Shown: positions 42,855 to 50,611 of the stretch, one piece after another
How the letters are laid out: every line of letters begins with the position of its first letter
Numbering within the stretch: position 1 is the first letter of the stretch
Assembly (NCBI RefSeq): GCF_030269325.1
Contig: NZ_BSTD01000002.1
Location: 1,674,001-1,738,000 of the forward strand
Direction of reading: 5' to 3'
Length of the DNA stretch: 64,000 nt
Source: Amycolatopsis sp. NBRC 101858
Lineage (GTDB): Bacteria > Actinomycetota > Actinomycetes > Mycobacteriales > Pseudonocardiaceae
Position numbers and translations under genes: made by a program
The notes under the pieces: generated by a model
The model's input: only the letters and a program-made list of their open reading frames with translations
What the model was told of the DNA's origin: nothing
The model's database searches: none

Positions 42855-43784
42855 TCACCGCCCGATGGCGTCCAGGCAATACCGCAGCAGGGTCTCCACC
42901 TCGGCCGTCGTCGCGCGGGTGTGCGGGAGCAGGTGCCGGGGGCGTTCGCGCCGGTCGTGCCAGAACCGGCCAGCCTGCGGGGCCGGCTGGGTCGCCGCCA
43001 GCCACACGGCGGTGTCGGCACCTTCCCCGGGCGTGCGCAGCAGCGGCCCGACGAGCCGCCGGAACGCCGGCAGCGACGTGGCCAGCCCGGGAGTGTCGGC
43101 CCAGCCGGGGTGCAGGCTGTGCACGCCGATGCCGTCCGCGCGCCAGCGCTCGGCGAGCAGCGGCGTCAACTCCACCTGCATCCGCTTGGTGCGCGCGTAG
43201 GCGGTCGCACCCCGATAGCGGCCGGCGAGGTACTCCGGGTCGTCGACGGCGAGGGACTGCGTATACATCCCGCCCGAGGACATCAGGATCACCCGTGCGT
43301 CCGCGGACGCACGCAACGCGGGGCGGAGCAGCTCGGTCAGCAGCAGCGGCCCGAGCACGTGCGTGGCCAGCGTGATCTCGTGCCCGTCCACGCTTTCGCC
43401 GCGCTCGGGTGGCAGCACGCCGGCGTTGTGCACGACGATGTCCACGCGCGGCTCTTGGGCGGCGAATTCGCGCACCGACGCGAAGTCGGCCATGTCGCAC
43501 CGGGCCGTGCGGACCTTTGCCTCCGGTGCCGCCGCGCGGACGCGGGCGAGCGCGTTTGCACCGCGTCCGAGGTCGCGGACGACCAGGACGACCTCGGCGC
43601 CCAGCCGGGCCAGTCCTATCGCGACAGCTTCGCCGAGGCCTGAGCTCGCCCCGGTCACCAAGGCGACCCGGCCGTGCAGCGCGTCCGGCGCCGGGTCGGC
43701 GTCCGGCCAGCTCCGCCGGCGCAGCAGGTAGCCCGCGCGCGAGTAGCCGAGGACCACGGAACGGTCGAGGAGGGTGTCGATCAC
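42855..43784 (-). CDS. Short-chain dehydrogenase/reductase
   Basis: The 309-residue SDR has the NAD(P) motif TGASSGLGEAVA (~48), NAG in VVHNAGVLPPER, and the catalytic Ser-Tyr-Lys set in LMSSGGMYTQ and YARTKRMQVE (YxxxK form). A ~35-residue N-terminal extension precedes the Rossmann fold. A GTG at 43782-43784 is the chosen start; the frame extends to 44120 without similarity. The protein resembles the WW-domain oxidoreductase-like/retinol dehydrogenase group. It lies next to a scar region with gene fragments, so it may mark the edge of a rearrangement. Substrate unknown. Confidence 0.88.
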   Translation of the reverse strand: MIDTLLDRSVVLGYSRAGYLLRRRSWPDADPAPDALHGRVALVTGASSGLGEAVAIGLARLGAEVVLVVRDLGRGANALARVRAAAPEAKVRTARCDMADFASVREFAAQEPRVDIVVHNAGVLPPERGESVDGHEITLATHVLGPLLLTELLRPALRASADARVILMSSGGMYTQSLAVDDPEYLAGRYRGATAYARTKRMQVELTPLLAERWRADGIGVHSLHPGWADTPGLATSLPAFRRLVGPLLRTPGEGADTAVWLAATQPAPQAGRFWHDRRERPRHLLPHTRATTAEVETLLRYCLDAIGR

Positions 43785-43794
43785 GGCAGTCCGA

Positions 43795-43860
43795 TCAGTT
43801 GAGCACGACGATCGCGGCGTTGAGCGACGTCGCGAAGAGGGTCCAGACAAGGTAAGGCAG
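43795..43860 (-). pseudogene. 3' fragment of a TspO/MBR-family gene
   Basis: Only the last ~21 codons remain, reading LPYLVWTLFATSLNAAIV and ending VLN-stop at 43795. This matches the conserved C-terminal helix of TspO/peripheral benzodiazepine receptor proteins (P-Y-L-x-W-x2-FA-x2-LN-A). Upstream on the same strand the frame continues into unrelated sequence. The similarity stops at about 43860, exactly where another fragment on the other strand begins. Confidence 0.65.
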
Positions 43861-44070
43861 CCGCTGCTGGCAGTGACCGACGGCGCGCCACGGAAGACGC
43901 ACACCATCGCCGCGATCCGCGACGGCGCCCGGAGCGAGCGCACCGGGCTCGCGGTGATCACCCAGCTCGCACTGGCGTGGGGAGTGGACCGCGACGCCAC
44001 CGAAAAGACCGTGTGGGCGCTCATGCCCGTCCGGCTCGGGACGCCACGCGAGCGGCGAGAGCAGACCTGA
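43861..44070 (+). pseudogene. 3' fragment of an anti-sigma/SpoIIE-type HATPase gene
   Basis: Read on the plus strand, bases 43861-44070 encode the C-terminal third of an RsbW-like ATPase: LLAVTDGAPRK (the acidic G1-type region), RTGLAVITQLALAWGVDR (usual form SGRGLALVEALADRWGV) and EKTVWALMP (usual form GKTVWFEL). The N-terminal half with the N-box is absent, and no good start or ribosome site exists. The rest of the gap 43785-44154, other than the TspO fragment, shows nothing recognisable. Confidence 0.6.
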
Positions 44071-44154
44071 CCGAGGTCGAAGCACCGGCCGGCGAATCGC
44101 GGGGCGCTCGCGCCCCTCAAACCCCAGCGGTCCGGCCCGACGGCCGGTGGGCCG

Positions 44155-45843
44155 CTACGACACCGGCACCCACCAGATCAGCTCCCGCTCGCGCATCTCC
44201 GAAATTCCGCCTCGCCGCTGCGCCAGGTCGGCGATCCGGGCCAGCTCCACCTCCGGTGCCGCGCTCACCGGGGAGCCGTCGTGCGCCAGCACCACGCTCA
44301 GCCTCTCCGTCCCCGAACGGACCGCCACCCGCACAGACCCGGCACCAGTGCTGCGGGCGATCAGCGCCAGGCCCTCCCGCAACGCCGTGACCAGCTCGTC
44401 GGCCAGCTCCGGAGGCGAGATCGCGTCCAGCTTGCCGGCGAACTCCGTCGACGCCGTGAGCCCCAGCTCGGCGCCGACCTCGGCCAGGATTTCCAGCACC
44501 CGGTCGTGGACGCTGACCGAAGCACGGGGCAGCACGTCGTCGAGCTGGAAGACCGTGTCGCGGATCTGCGCGATGACCGCGTCGAGATCGGCGATCGCCG
44601 TCCGCACCCGGCGGGCCACCGCCTCCGAGCGGACCACGCCGGCCGTCGTCTGCAAGGACAGCCCGATGGCGTACAGCCGTTGCACCACCTGGCTGTGCAG
44701 CTCGGCCGCGATCCGGTCGCGCTCGTCGTAGAGCTCGCTGCGCTGCTGCTCGGCGCGAGCGTCGGCCAGCTCGATCGCCACCGACGCCTGCCCGGCGAAG
44801 CCGGCCGCCATCTCCAGGTCGTCTGCGGTGAATCCCGGCCTCCCGATCTTGCGCGCTGCGGTCAGAACGCCGTTCACCTGGCCGGCCCCGGTCAACGGCA
44901 CCACCAGCACCGCGTCCAGGTCCGTCCGCAGCGGCGCCGGCCCGTCCATCCGGCTCTGCCGGTCGATCCACGAGGCCACGACCGGCCCACCGCTGGTGAA
45001 GACCTGCCCGGCCATCGTGCCGTCGATGTCGACCAGCCGGCCCACCAGCTCGGCGGCGTCCCCGACCGCGACTTCGATGCGCAGCCGCTCACCGTCCGGG
45101 CGCAGCACCGTGACCAGGTCGGCGTCCGCGAGGTCGAGCGTGTGCGCCGCGATCAGCTCGAGCGGGCGGCCGGACCGGCTTGCGAGCAGCTCGCTCATGA
45201 TCGCCGCCGACGCGCGCAGCCACTCCTGCTGCTTGCGCGCGGTCTCGTACAACCGTGCGTTGTCGATCGCCTGCCCGGCGGTGGCGGCCAGCGCGAGCGC
45301 GAGCTGCTCGTCTTCCGCGGTGAACTCGCCGTGCCGGCACTCGGTGAGGTACAGGTTCCCGAACACCGCCCCGCGCACCCGGATCGGGACGCCGAGGAAG
45401 GAGCGCATCGGCGGGTGCTCGTCGGGGAACCCGGACGAGCGCGGGTCGTCGGCGATGTTCGCGAGCCGGATCGGACGCGGGTCCTCCACCACCGCCCCGA
45501 GCAGTCCCTTGCCCTCAGGGAGCTGCCCGACCCGGGCGACCGTCTCGTCGTCCATCCCGGCGTGGACGAACTCGGCGAGCTGCCCGTCCGGGCCGATCAC
45601 GCCGAGCGCCGCGTACCGCGCACCCAGCAGCTCCCCGGCCGCCTCGACGATCCGGCGCAGCAGCGTGGGCAGCGCGAGGTCGCCGGTCACCATCTGGCTC
45701 GCGTGCAGCAGTCCGCGCAGGCGGCCCTGCGTACCCATGACCTCCTGGGCTCGCTCAACGAGCTGACCCAGCAACTGGTCCAGTTCCATCCGCGGCAGGT
45801 CCGGGAACGTCAGCCGGTCCTGCTCCTCACCCGTCCCGGTCAC
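44155..45843 (-). CDS. DevS/DosT-like GAF sensor with degenerate ATPase domain
   Basis: The 562-residue protein matches DevS/DosT over GAF1 (~50-190), GAF2 (~215-365) and the dimer domain. GAF1 keeps the heme-type His143 (GFPDEHPPM) and Tyr165 (GNLYLTE). The phospho-acceptor His383 is present in AELHSQVVQRLYAIG. The HATPase part is eroded: the N-box reads REGLALIARST without the Asn, the G1 box reads AHDGSPV without D-x-G-x-G, and the G2 region is unrecognisable. It may be unable to autophosphorylate and instead act as a modulating partner or phosphatase of devS/devR. The GTG start at 45843 has a poor ribosome site; an ATG at residue 19 is an alternative. Confidence 0.85.
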   Translation of the reverse strand: MTGTGEEQDRLTFPDLPRMELDQLLGQLVERAQEVMGTQGRLRGLLHASQMVTGDLALPTLLRRIVEAAGELLGARYAALGVIGPDGQLAEFVHAGMDDETVARVGQLPEGKGLLGAVVEDPRPIRLANIADDPRSSGFPDEHPPMRSFLGVPIRVRGAVFGNLYLTECRHGEFTAEDEQLALALAATAGQAIDNARLYETARKQQEWLRASAAIMSELLASRSGRPLELIAAHTLDLADADLVTVLRPDGERLRIEVAVGDAAELVGRLVDIDGTMAGQVFTSGGPVVASWIDRQSRMDGPAPLRTDLDAVLVVPLTGAGQVNGVLTAARKIGRPGFTADDLEMAAGFAGQASVAIELADARAEQQRSELYDERDRIAAELHSQVVQRLYAIGLSLQTTAGVVRSEAVARRVRTAIADLDAVIAQIRDTVFQLDDVLPRASVSVHDRVLEILAEVGAELGLTASTEFAGKLDAISPPELADELVTALREGLALIARSTGAGSVRVAVRSGTERLSVVLAHDGSPVSAAPEVELARIADLAQRRGGISEMRERELIWWVPVS

Positions 45844-45923
45844 GCGAACAAGTTTGCCGCCCCGAGCCGGGTGCCGGTCAAGTCGCGCTGTGGGTCATTC
45901 CGGTGAATCGTCCACCGAACTTT

Positions 45924-46487
45924 TCACGAGATTTTGCAGACGGCGTACCACGTGCGGCGCCCTAATCGTTGCACAGCCGATGCGAGGTGTTCGGCTCGGC
46001 GGTAAAGCTCCCGGAGCCGCATTTCCCGGCGCGGGTCCGGCTCGGTCTCCAGCGCGGCGATCGCCCGCCGGTAGGCGTGTTCCGCCGCATCCAAAGAGGA
46101 CAGTGCCGCGTCGGCCTCCCCTGCCGCGCCCGCGGCGGGTAAAGCGTTGAGAGCTTCGTGAAGCATGTCGAACGCCGTGACCGAGGTCAGGACCATCGCC
46201 AGTAGATGAGTATCCGGCGGAGTGCGGGACAAATCGGATTCGCGCACCAGCATGTAGGCCGCTTCCGCGATTTCGCCGAGTCGTTCCGCTAGTTCGAAGA
46301 CGTCCTCGGCCTCGAGCGGGGTGCTGAAAATCACGTCGCCGACCATCGGCCACCGGGCTTGGCGGGCACGACGGCCGGCGCCGGCGCCCACGACCGACGC
46401 GGCGACGACGTGGGTCGTGCTGACGGGAGCCCCGGCGGCCGCGGCGGCGAGGATCACCGCGGCCGAGCCGCCTTGACTCGCCAGTCG
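45924..46487 (-). pseudogene. Chimeric remnant: PiT C-terminal piece fused to DUF47 (PhoU-like) piece
   Basis: The frame starts with SQGGSAAVILAAAAAGAPV and STTHVVAASVVGAGAGRR, the signature of the second half of PiT phosphate transporters. It then passes directly at ~46345 into FSTPLEAEDVFELAERLGEI, the central signature of DUF47/PhoU-like proteins, which continues to the stop at 45924. Both parents are incomplete. A start at 46457 (GTG) could still give a 177-residue product. In actinomycetes DUF47 and PiT genes are usually adjacent, so an internal deletion could have made this. Confidence 0.65.
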
Positions 46488-46515
46488 TCGATGGGGCGCA
46501 TCCGGCAGATGCCGG

Positions 46516-46656
46516 CGGCGGAAGCGCCGCGCCCGGCGTGGCCGCGCGGGTCGCGACCAGCGCGGCCACCGAGTTCGCCGAGTCGTGGAACCCGTTGGTG
46601 AAGTCGAAGACCAGGGTGATCGTGACCGCCACGGCCGGCGCGACCGCGGCGGTCAC
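46516..46656 (-). pseudogene. 5' fragment of a PiT-family phosphate transporter
   Basis: From a GTG at 46656, ~47 codons encode a typical PiT opening: VTITLVFDFTNGFHDSANSV followed by ALVATRAATPGAAL. The frame then loses similarity, and the matching C-terminal piece lies ~30 bp on in another frame. Some 250 residues of transporter are missing, so phosphate transport is lost. It starts three bases after the phosphoketolase stop. Confidence 0.65.
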
Positions 46657-46659
46657 GGC

Positions 46660-49005
46660 TCAGCCCGCCCAGGTCCAGTCGCGGATCTCGGGCAGGTCCT
46701 CACCGTGCGCCCGGATCCAGCGGCGGTGCCGGCCCTGGGCCTCGGTCATCCGCTGCCGCAGCACGCCCGCCGTTGCCACCAGGCCCGGCACGCGGTCGAT
46801 CACGTCGATCACCAGCTGGAACCGGTCCATGTGGTTGAGCACCAGCATGTCGAACGGCGTCGTCGTGGTGCCGTGCTCGATGTAGCCGCGCACGTGCATA
46901 TCGTGGTGGTTGGTGCGGCGGTAGGCCAGCCGGTGGATGAGCCACGGGTAGCCGTGGTAGGCGAAGATCACCGGGCGGTCCGGGGTGAACAGCGCGTCGA
47001 ACTCGCGGTCACCGAGACCGTGCGGGTGCTCGACCTCCGGCTGCAGGCGCATCAGGTCGACGACGTTCACCACGCGCACCGCCAGGTCCGGCAGCTCCTG
47101 CCGCAGGATCTGGGCCGCCGCCAGCACTTCCAGCGTCGGCGCGTCGCCCGCGCACCCGAGAACGACGTCGGGCTCGCGGTCGGTGTGCGTGCTCGCCCAT
47201 TCCCAGATGCTCACCCCGCGCGCGCAGTGCAGCGCGGCCTGCTCGGCGTCGAGCCAGTTCGGGCTGTCGTTCTTGCCCGCGACGACGACGTTCACGTAGT
47301 CCCGGCTGCGCAGGCAGTGCGCCGCGACCTCGAGCAGCGTGTTGGTGTCCGGCGGGAAGTAGATCCGCACGACCTCGGAGCTCTTGTTGGCGATGTGGTC
47401 GACGAACCCCGGGTCCTGGTGGGAGAAGCCGTTGTGGTCCTGCCGCCACACGTGCGAGGTCAGCAGGTAGTTGAGCGACGCGACCGGCCGCCGCCACGGG
47501 ATCTGCCGGTGCACCCGCAGCCACTTGATGTGCTGGTTCACCATCGAGTCGACGATGTGCACGAACGCTTCGTAGCAGGAGAACAACCCGTGCCGGCCGG
47601 ACAGCAGGTAGCCCTCGAGCCAGCCCTGGCACAGGTGCTCCGAGAGCACCTCCAGGACGCGCCCGTCCGCAGACAGGTGCTCGTCCACCGGTTCGATCGC
47701 GGCCTGCCACTGCTTGCCGGTGACGTCGTAGACCGCGTCGAGCCGGTTGGACGCCGTCTCGTCGGGGCCGAAGAGGCGGAAGTTCGCCCGGTCGGCGTTG
47801 AACGCGAAGACGTCCCGCAGGAACCGGCCCAGCACCCGGGTCGGCTCGGCCACCGTCGCGCCCGGAGCCGGGACCGCGACCGCGTGGGCCGCGACGTCCG
47901 GCAGGGTGAGCGGACGCAGGAGGACACCGCCGTTGGCGTGCGGGTTGGCGCCCATCCGCCGCTCCCCCGCCGGGATCATCGCCGTGACGTCCTCGACCGG
48001 GCGGCCGCGGTCATCGAACAGCTCCTCCGGACGGTAGGAGCGCAGCCACTCCTCCAGCTGCCGCAGGTGCTCCGGGTTGCGCCGGACCTCGGACAGCGGC
48101 ACCTGGTGCGCACGCCAGGTGCCCTCGACCGGCTTTCCGTCCACTACGGACGGACCGGTCCAGCCCTTGGGGCTGCGCAGCACGATCATCGGCCACACGC
48201 CCCGCCGCTCGGCCAGGGTCGCGACGGCCGAGTCGAGCGCGGCGGCCATGGCCTGGTGCATCGTCTCCGGGTCGCTGCCCTCGACGTGGATCGGTTCGTA
48301 GCCGTATCCGCGCAGCAGCGCGTCCAGCTCGGCCGGGGCGATGCGGGAGAGCACGGTCGGGTTGGCGATCTTGTAGCCGTTGAGGTGCAGGATCGGCAGG
48401 ACCGCACCGTCGCGGACGGGGTCGAGGAACTTGTTGGCGTGCCAGGACGTCGCGAGCGGGCCGGTCTCGGCCTCGCCGTCCCCCACCACGCAGGCGACCA
48501 CGAGACCGGGGTTGTCGAACGCCGCGCCGAAGGCGTGGGCGAGCGAATAGCCCAGCTCGCCGCCCTCGTGGATCGAGCCGGGCACCTGCGGGGCGACGTG
48601 GCTGGGCACGCCACCGGGGAACGAGAACTGCTTGAACAGCTCCCGCATGCCCCCGGCGTCCTGGGTGACCTCGGGCCACGCCTCGGTGTAGCTCCCTTCG
48701 AGCCAGGTGTTGGCCAGCAGCGCCGGACCGCCGTGGCCCGGGCCGGTGACGAGCATGGCGTCCAGGTCGTGGGTCAGGATGGCCCGGTTCAGGTGCGCGT
48801 AGACGAAGTTCAGGCCGGGTGAGGTCCCCCAATGCCCGAGCAGCCTCGGCTTGACGTGCTCGGGGCGCAGCGGGTCGCGCAGCAGCGGGTTCGCCATGAG
48901 GTAGATCTGGCCGGCCGCGAGGTAGTTCGCGGCCCGCCAGAGAGCGTCCACCTGGGCCAGCTCGATGCTCCCGAGCACCGCGGGCCGGGCGTCGAGCGCG
49001 GTCAC
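46660..49005 (-). CDS. xfp: Xylulose-5-phosphate/fructose-6-phosphate phosphoketolase
   Basis: This thiamine-diphosphate enzyme splits xylulose 5-phosphate or fructose 6-phosphate to acetyl phosphate. The 781-residue length is normal. It has LGHWGTSPGLNFVYAHLN (~55), VTGPGHGGPALLANTW, the ThDP motif VGDGEAETGPLATSWHAN (~165) and SHQDPGFVDH in the C-terminal half. The GTG at 49003-49005 overlaps the stop of the USP gene by four bases, so CBS, USP and phosphoketolase form one operon. Acetyl phosphate made here would feed the acetate kinase encoded at 28745, giving ATP without respiration. Confidence 0.95.
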   Translation of the reverse strand: MTALDARPAVLGSIELAQVDALWRAANYLAAGQIYLMANPLLRDPLRPEHVKPRLLGHWGTSPGLNFVYAHLNRAILTHDLDAMLVTGPGHGGPALLANTWLEGSYTEAWPEVTQDAGGMRELFKQFSFPGGVPSHVAPQVPGSIHEGGELGYSLAHAFGAAFDNPGLVVACVVGDGEAETGPLATSWHANKFLDPVRDGAVLPILHLNGYKIANPTVLSRIAPAELDALLRGYGYEPIHVEGSDPETMHQAMAAALDSAVATLAERRGVWPMIVLRSPKGWTGPSVVDGKPVEGTWRAHQVPLSEVRRNPEHLRQLEEWLRSYRPEELFDDRGRPVEDVTAMIPAGERRMGANPHANGGVLLRPLTLPDVAAHAVAVPAPGATVAEPTRVLGRFLRDVFAFNADRANFRLFGPDETASNRLDAVYDVTGKQWQAAIEPVDEHLSADGRVLEVLSEHLCQGWLEGYLLSGRHGLFSCYEAFVHIVDSMVNQHIKWLRVHRQIPWRRPVASLNYLLTSHVWRQDHNGFSHQDPGFVDHIANKSSEVVRIYFPPDTNTLLEVAAHCLRSRDYVNVVVAGKNDSPNWLDAEQAALHCARGVSIWEWASTHTDREPDVVLGCAGDAPTLEVLAAAQILRQELPDLAVRVVNVVDLMRLQPEVEHPHGLGDREFDALFTPDRPVIFAYHGYPWLIHRLAYRRTNHHDMHVRGYIEHGTTTTPFDMLVLNHMDRFQLVIDVIDRVPGLVATAGVLRQRMTEAQGRHRRWIRAHGEDLPEIRDWTWAG

Positions 49006-49907
49006 GCCTTCTTCTCCGGGCGGACCACGAGCACCGGGCACTGGGCGTGCTGCACGAGCGCCTGGCTGGTCGAGCCGAGCAGCATCCCGGTGAAGCCGCC
49101 GCGGCCACGGCTGCCGACGACCACCAGCTGCGCGGTCTCGCTCGCGTCGAGCAGGAGGTGCCGGGGCCGGTCGCGCACGACCTGACGGCGGACCTCGACG
49201 TCGGGGTACTTCTCCTGCCAGCCGGCGAGCCGCTGGCCGAGCAGCCGCTCCTCGTCGGCTTCGAGGGTCTCCGGCTGGGTGCGGATCCGGGCGGTGCCGC
49301 GAGTGTCTTCGTAGGTGACGTCGCTCCAGGCGTGCACGGCCACCAGCGGCACACCGCGCAGCGAAGCTTCCTCGAACGCGATCGCCAGTGCCTGTTCGCT
49401 GTTCGGGCTGCCGTCGGCACCGACCACGACCGGCCCGGAATCGGCGAAGGCGGCGGAGTCCGCGCGGCCGCGAACGACCGCGACCGGGCAGTGGGCGTGG
49501 GCGGCGACCGTGCCAGCCGTGCCACCGATCAGCATCCCGGTGAACCCGCCGGTGCCGGTGCGGCCCACGACGAGCAGCCGCGCGTGCCGGGACTCCTCGA
49601 TCAGCAGCGGCACGGGGGGATCGTTGGGCATCGCGGTCGTGATGACCAGGTTCTCGTCGATCGATGCGGCGAGGGCGCGTGCGTCGGCGAGGTGCCGTTC
49701 CGCGTCGGCCCGGATCGCGTCGACCAGCGTGGTGGCGCCGATGCCGGACAAACCGCCGCCGTAGTAGAGGCCGGCGATCTGCAGGCCGTGGACGATCCTC
49801 AGCTCGAGGTGGCGCAGGGACGCGAGCTTCGCCGCCCACGTGACGGCTGCGGTGGACCCCGTCGAGCCGTCCACGCCCACGGTGATCCTCGGGTCGATGG
49901 CACTCAT
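49002..49907 (-). CDS. Universal stress protein, two UspA domains
   Basis: The 301-residue tandem USP has domain 1 opening ITVGVDGSTGSTAAV with loop VGRTGTGGFTGMLIGG, and domain 2 opening VVVGADGSPNSEQAL with loop VGSRGRGGFTGMLLGS. Both loops fit the ATP-binding pattern. It resembles mycobacterial Rv2623/Rv2005c of the DosR regulon. Four-base overlaps at both ends (CBS-BON upstream, phosphoketolase downstream) show translational coupling. It closely resembles the USPs at 52107 and 60450 in the AGWQEKYPDV segment before the second loop. Confidence 0.94.
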   Translation of the reverse strand: MSAIDPRITVGVDGSTGSTAAVTWAAKLASLRHLELRIVHGLQIAGLYYGGGLSGIGATTLVDAIRADAERHLADARALAASIDENLVITTAMPNDPPVPLLIEESRHARLLVVGRTGTGGFTGMLIGGTAGTVAAHAHCPVAVVRGRADSAAFADSGPVVVGADGSPNSEQALAIAFEEASLRGVPLVAVHAWSDVTYEDTRGTARIRTQPETLEADEERLLGQRLAGWQEKYPDVEVRRQVVRDRPRHLLLDASETAQLVVVGSRGRGGFTGMLLGSTSQALVQHAQCPVLVVRPEKKA

Positions 49908-50512
49908 CGTGCCTGCTCCTCACCCGCATACGCGGTGTCGGCGGCGACAACGCCCGGCACGGCGAGCGCCAGCAGCTGGGCGACGTGCCGGTCGGTGTCG
50001 TCGTCGAACTGGTCGGTGATGTGCACGGACCCGTCGCGGACCTCGACCTGCCAGCGGCCGCTGCCGCCGTAGATCTCCAAGCGGTGCTTGACATCCCGTG
50101 CGATCTCGACGTCGTCCCGGGCAAGCACGCGGACTACGTCTCGGCGGGTCACGATGCCGACGACGGTCGAGCCGTCGACGATGGGCATCGCCCGGATCCG
50201 GGCGTCCACCAGGGCCTGGCACAGGTCGGCGACGTCGGTGCCGGTGCTCATGGCGGTCACGGGACTGGTCATCAGGTCGCCGGCCGTCTTGCCGGCGACG
50301 GTTTCGCGGGGCTCGTGGGTGGAGCGGGGGTCGGCCGGGATGCGGCCGCGGATCAGGTCGGCCTCGGTGACGATGCCGATCAGGGCATCGTCGTCGTCGA
50401 CCACGGGGAGAGCGGTGAAGCCGTGCGTGGACAGCAGCTCGGCCGCCTCCTTGGCGGACGTCCACGGGTGCACGGTGATCACCGGTGCGGTCATCAGGTC
50501 GCGTGCGCGCAT
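49904..50512 (-). CDS. CBS-pair plus BON domain protein
   Basis: The 202-residue protein has CBS1 (MRARDLMTAPVITVHPWTS), CBS2 (AGDLMTSPVTAMSTGTD, ~78) and a degenerate BON region (~140-195; WQVEVRDGSVHITDQF). CBS pairs usually sense adenylates and could relay energy status to the downstream USP and phosphoketolase, which is inference. A start at 50510-50512 gives the family opening. The best DevR-like box of the window (50589-50602) lies 77 bp upstream, so this operon is likely strongly controlled by DevR. Confidence 0.9.
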   Translation of the reverse strand: MRARDLMTAPVITVHPWTSAKEAAELLSTHGFTALPVVDDDDALIGIVTEADLIRGRIPADPRSTHEPRETVAGKTAGDLMTSPVTAMSTGTDVADLCQALVDARIRAMPIVDGSTVVGIVTRRDVVRVLARDDVEIARDVKHRLEIYGGSGRWQVEVRDGSVHITDQFDDDTDRHVAQLLALAVPGVVAADTAYAGEEQAR

Positions 50513-50588
50513 CGGGGTTCCTTTCGTGTCACCTCCCAACGTAGGAAGGCCGGACCACGGTGACCGCTGGCGTCGGTCACCGGTCGCA

Positions 50589-50602
50589 GGGACTTATGTC
50601 CC
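50589..50602. promoter_or_regulatory. Best DevR/DosR box in the window, upstream of CBS-USP-phosphoketolase
   Basis: GGGACTTATGTCCC matches 13 of 14 consensus positions and is a near-perfect palindrome. It lies 77-90 bp upstream of the CBS-BON ATG, in the 99-bp gap after the CHAD gene. A second symmetric element, AGGACGAAGATCCT (50624-50637), lies 22 bp further in the last CHAD codons, a spacing of ~35 bp centre to centre. Confidence 0.75.
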
Positions 50603-50611
50603 TTCGCACAC

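Noticed and set aside
46585..48822. Plus-strand 745-codon frame opposite phosphoketolase
   Set aside because: Repetitive Val/Arg/His-rich antisense product; phosphoketolase on the other strand is complete and certain.
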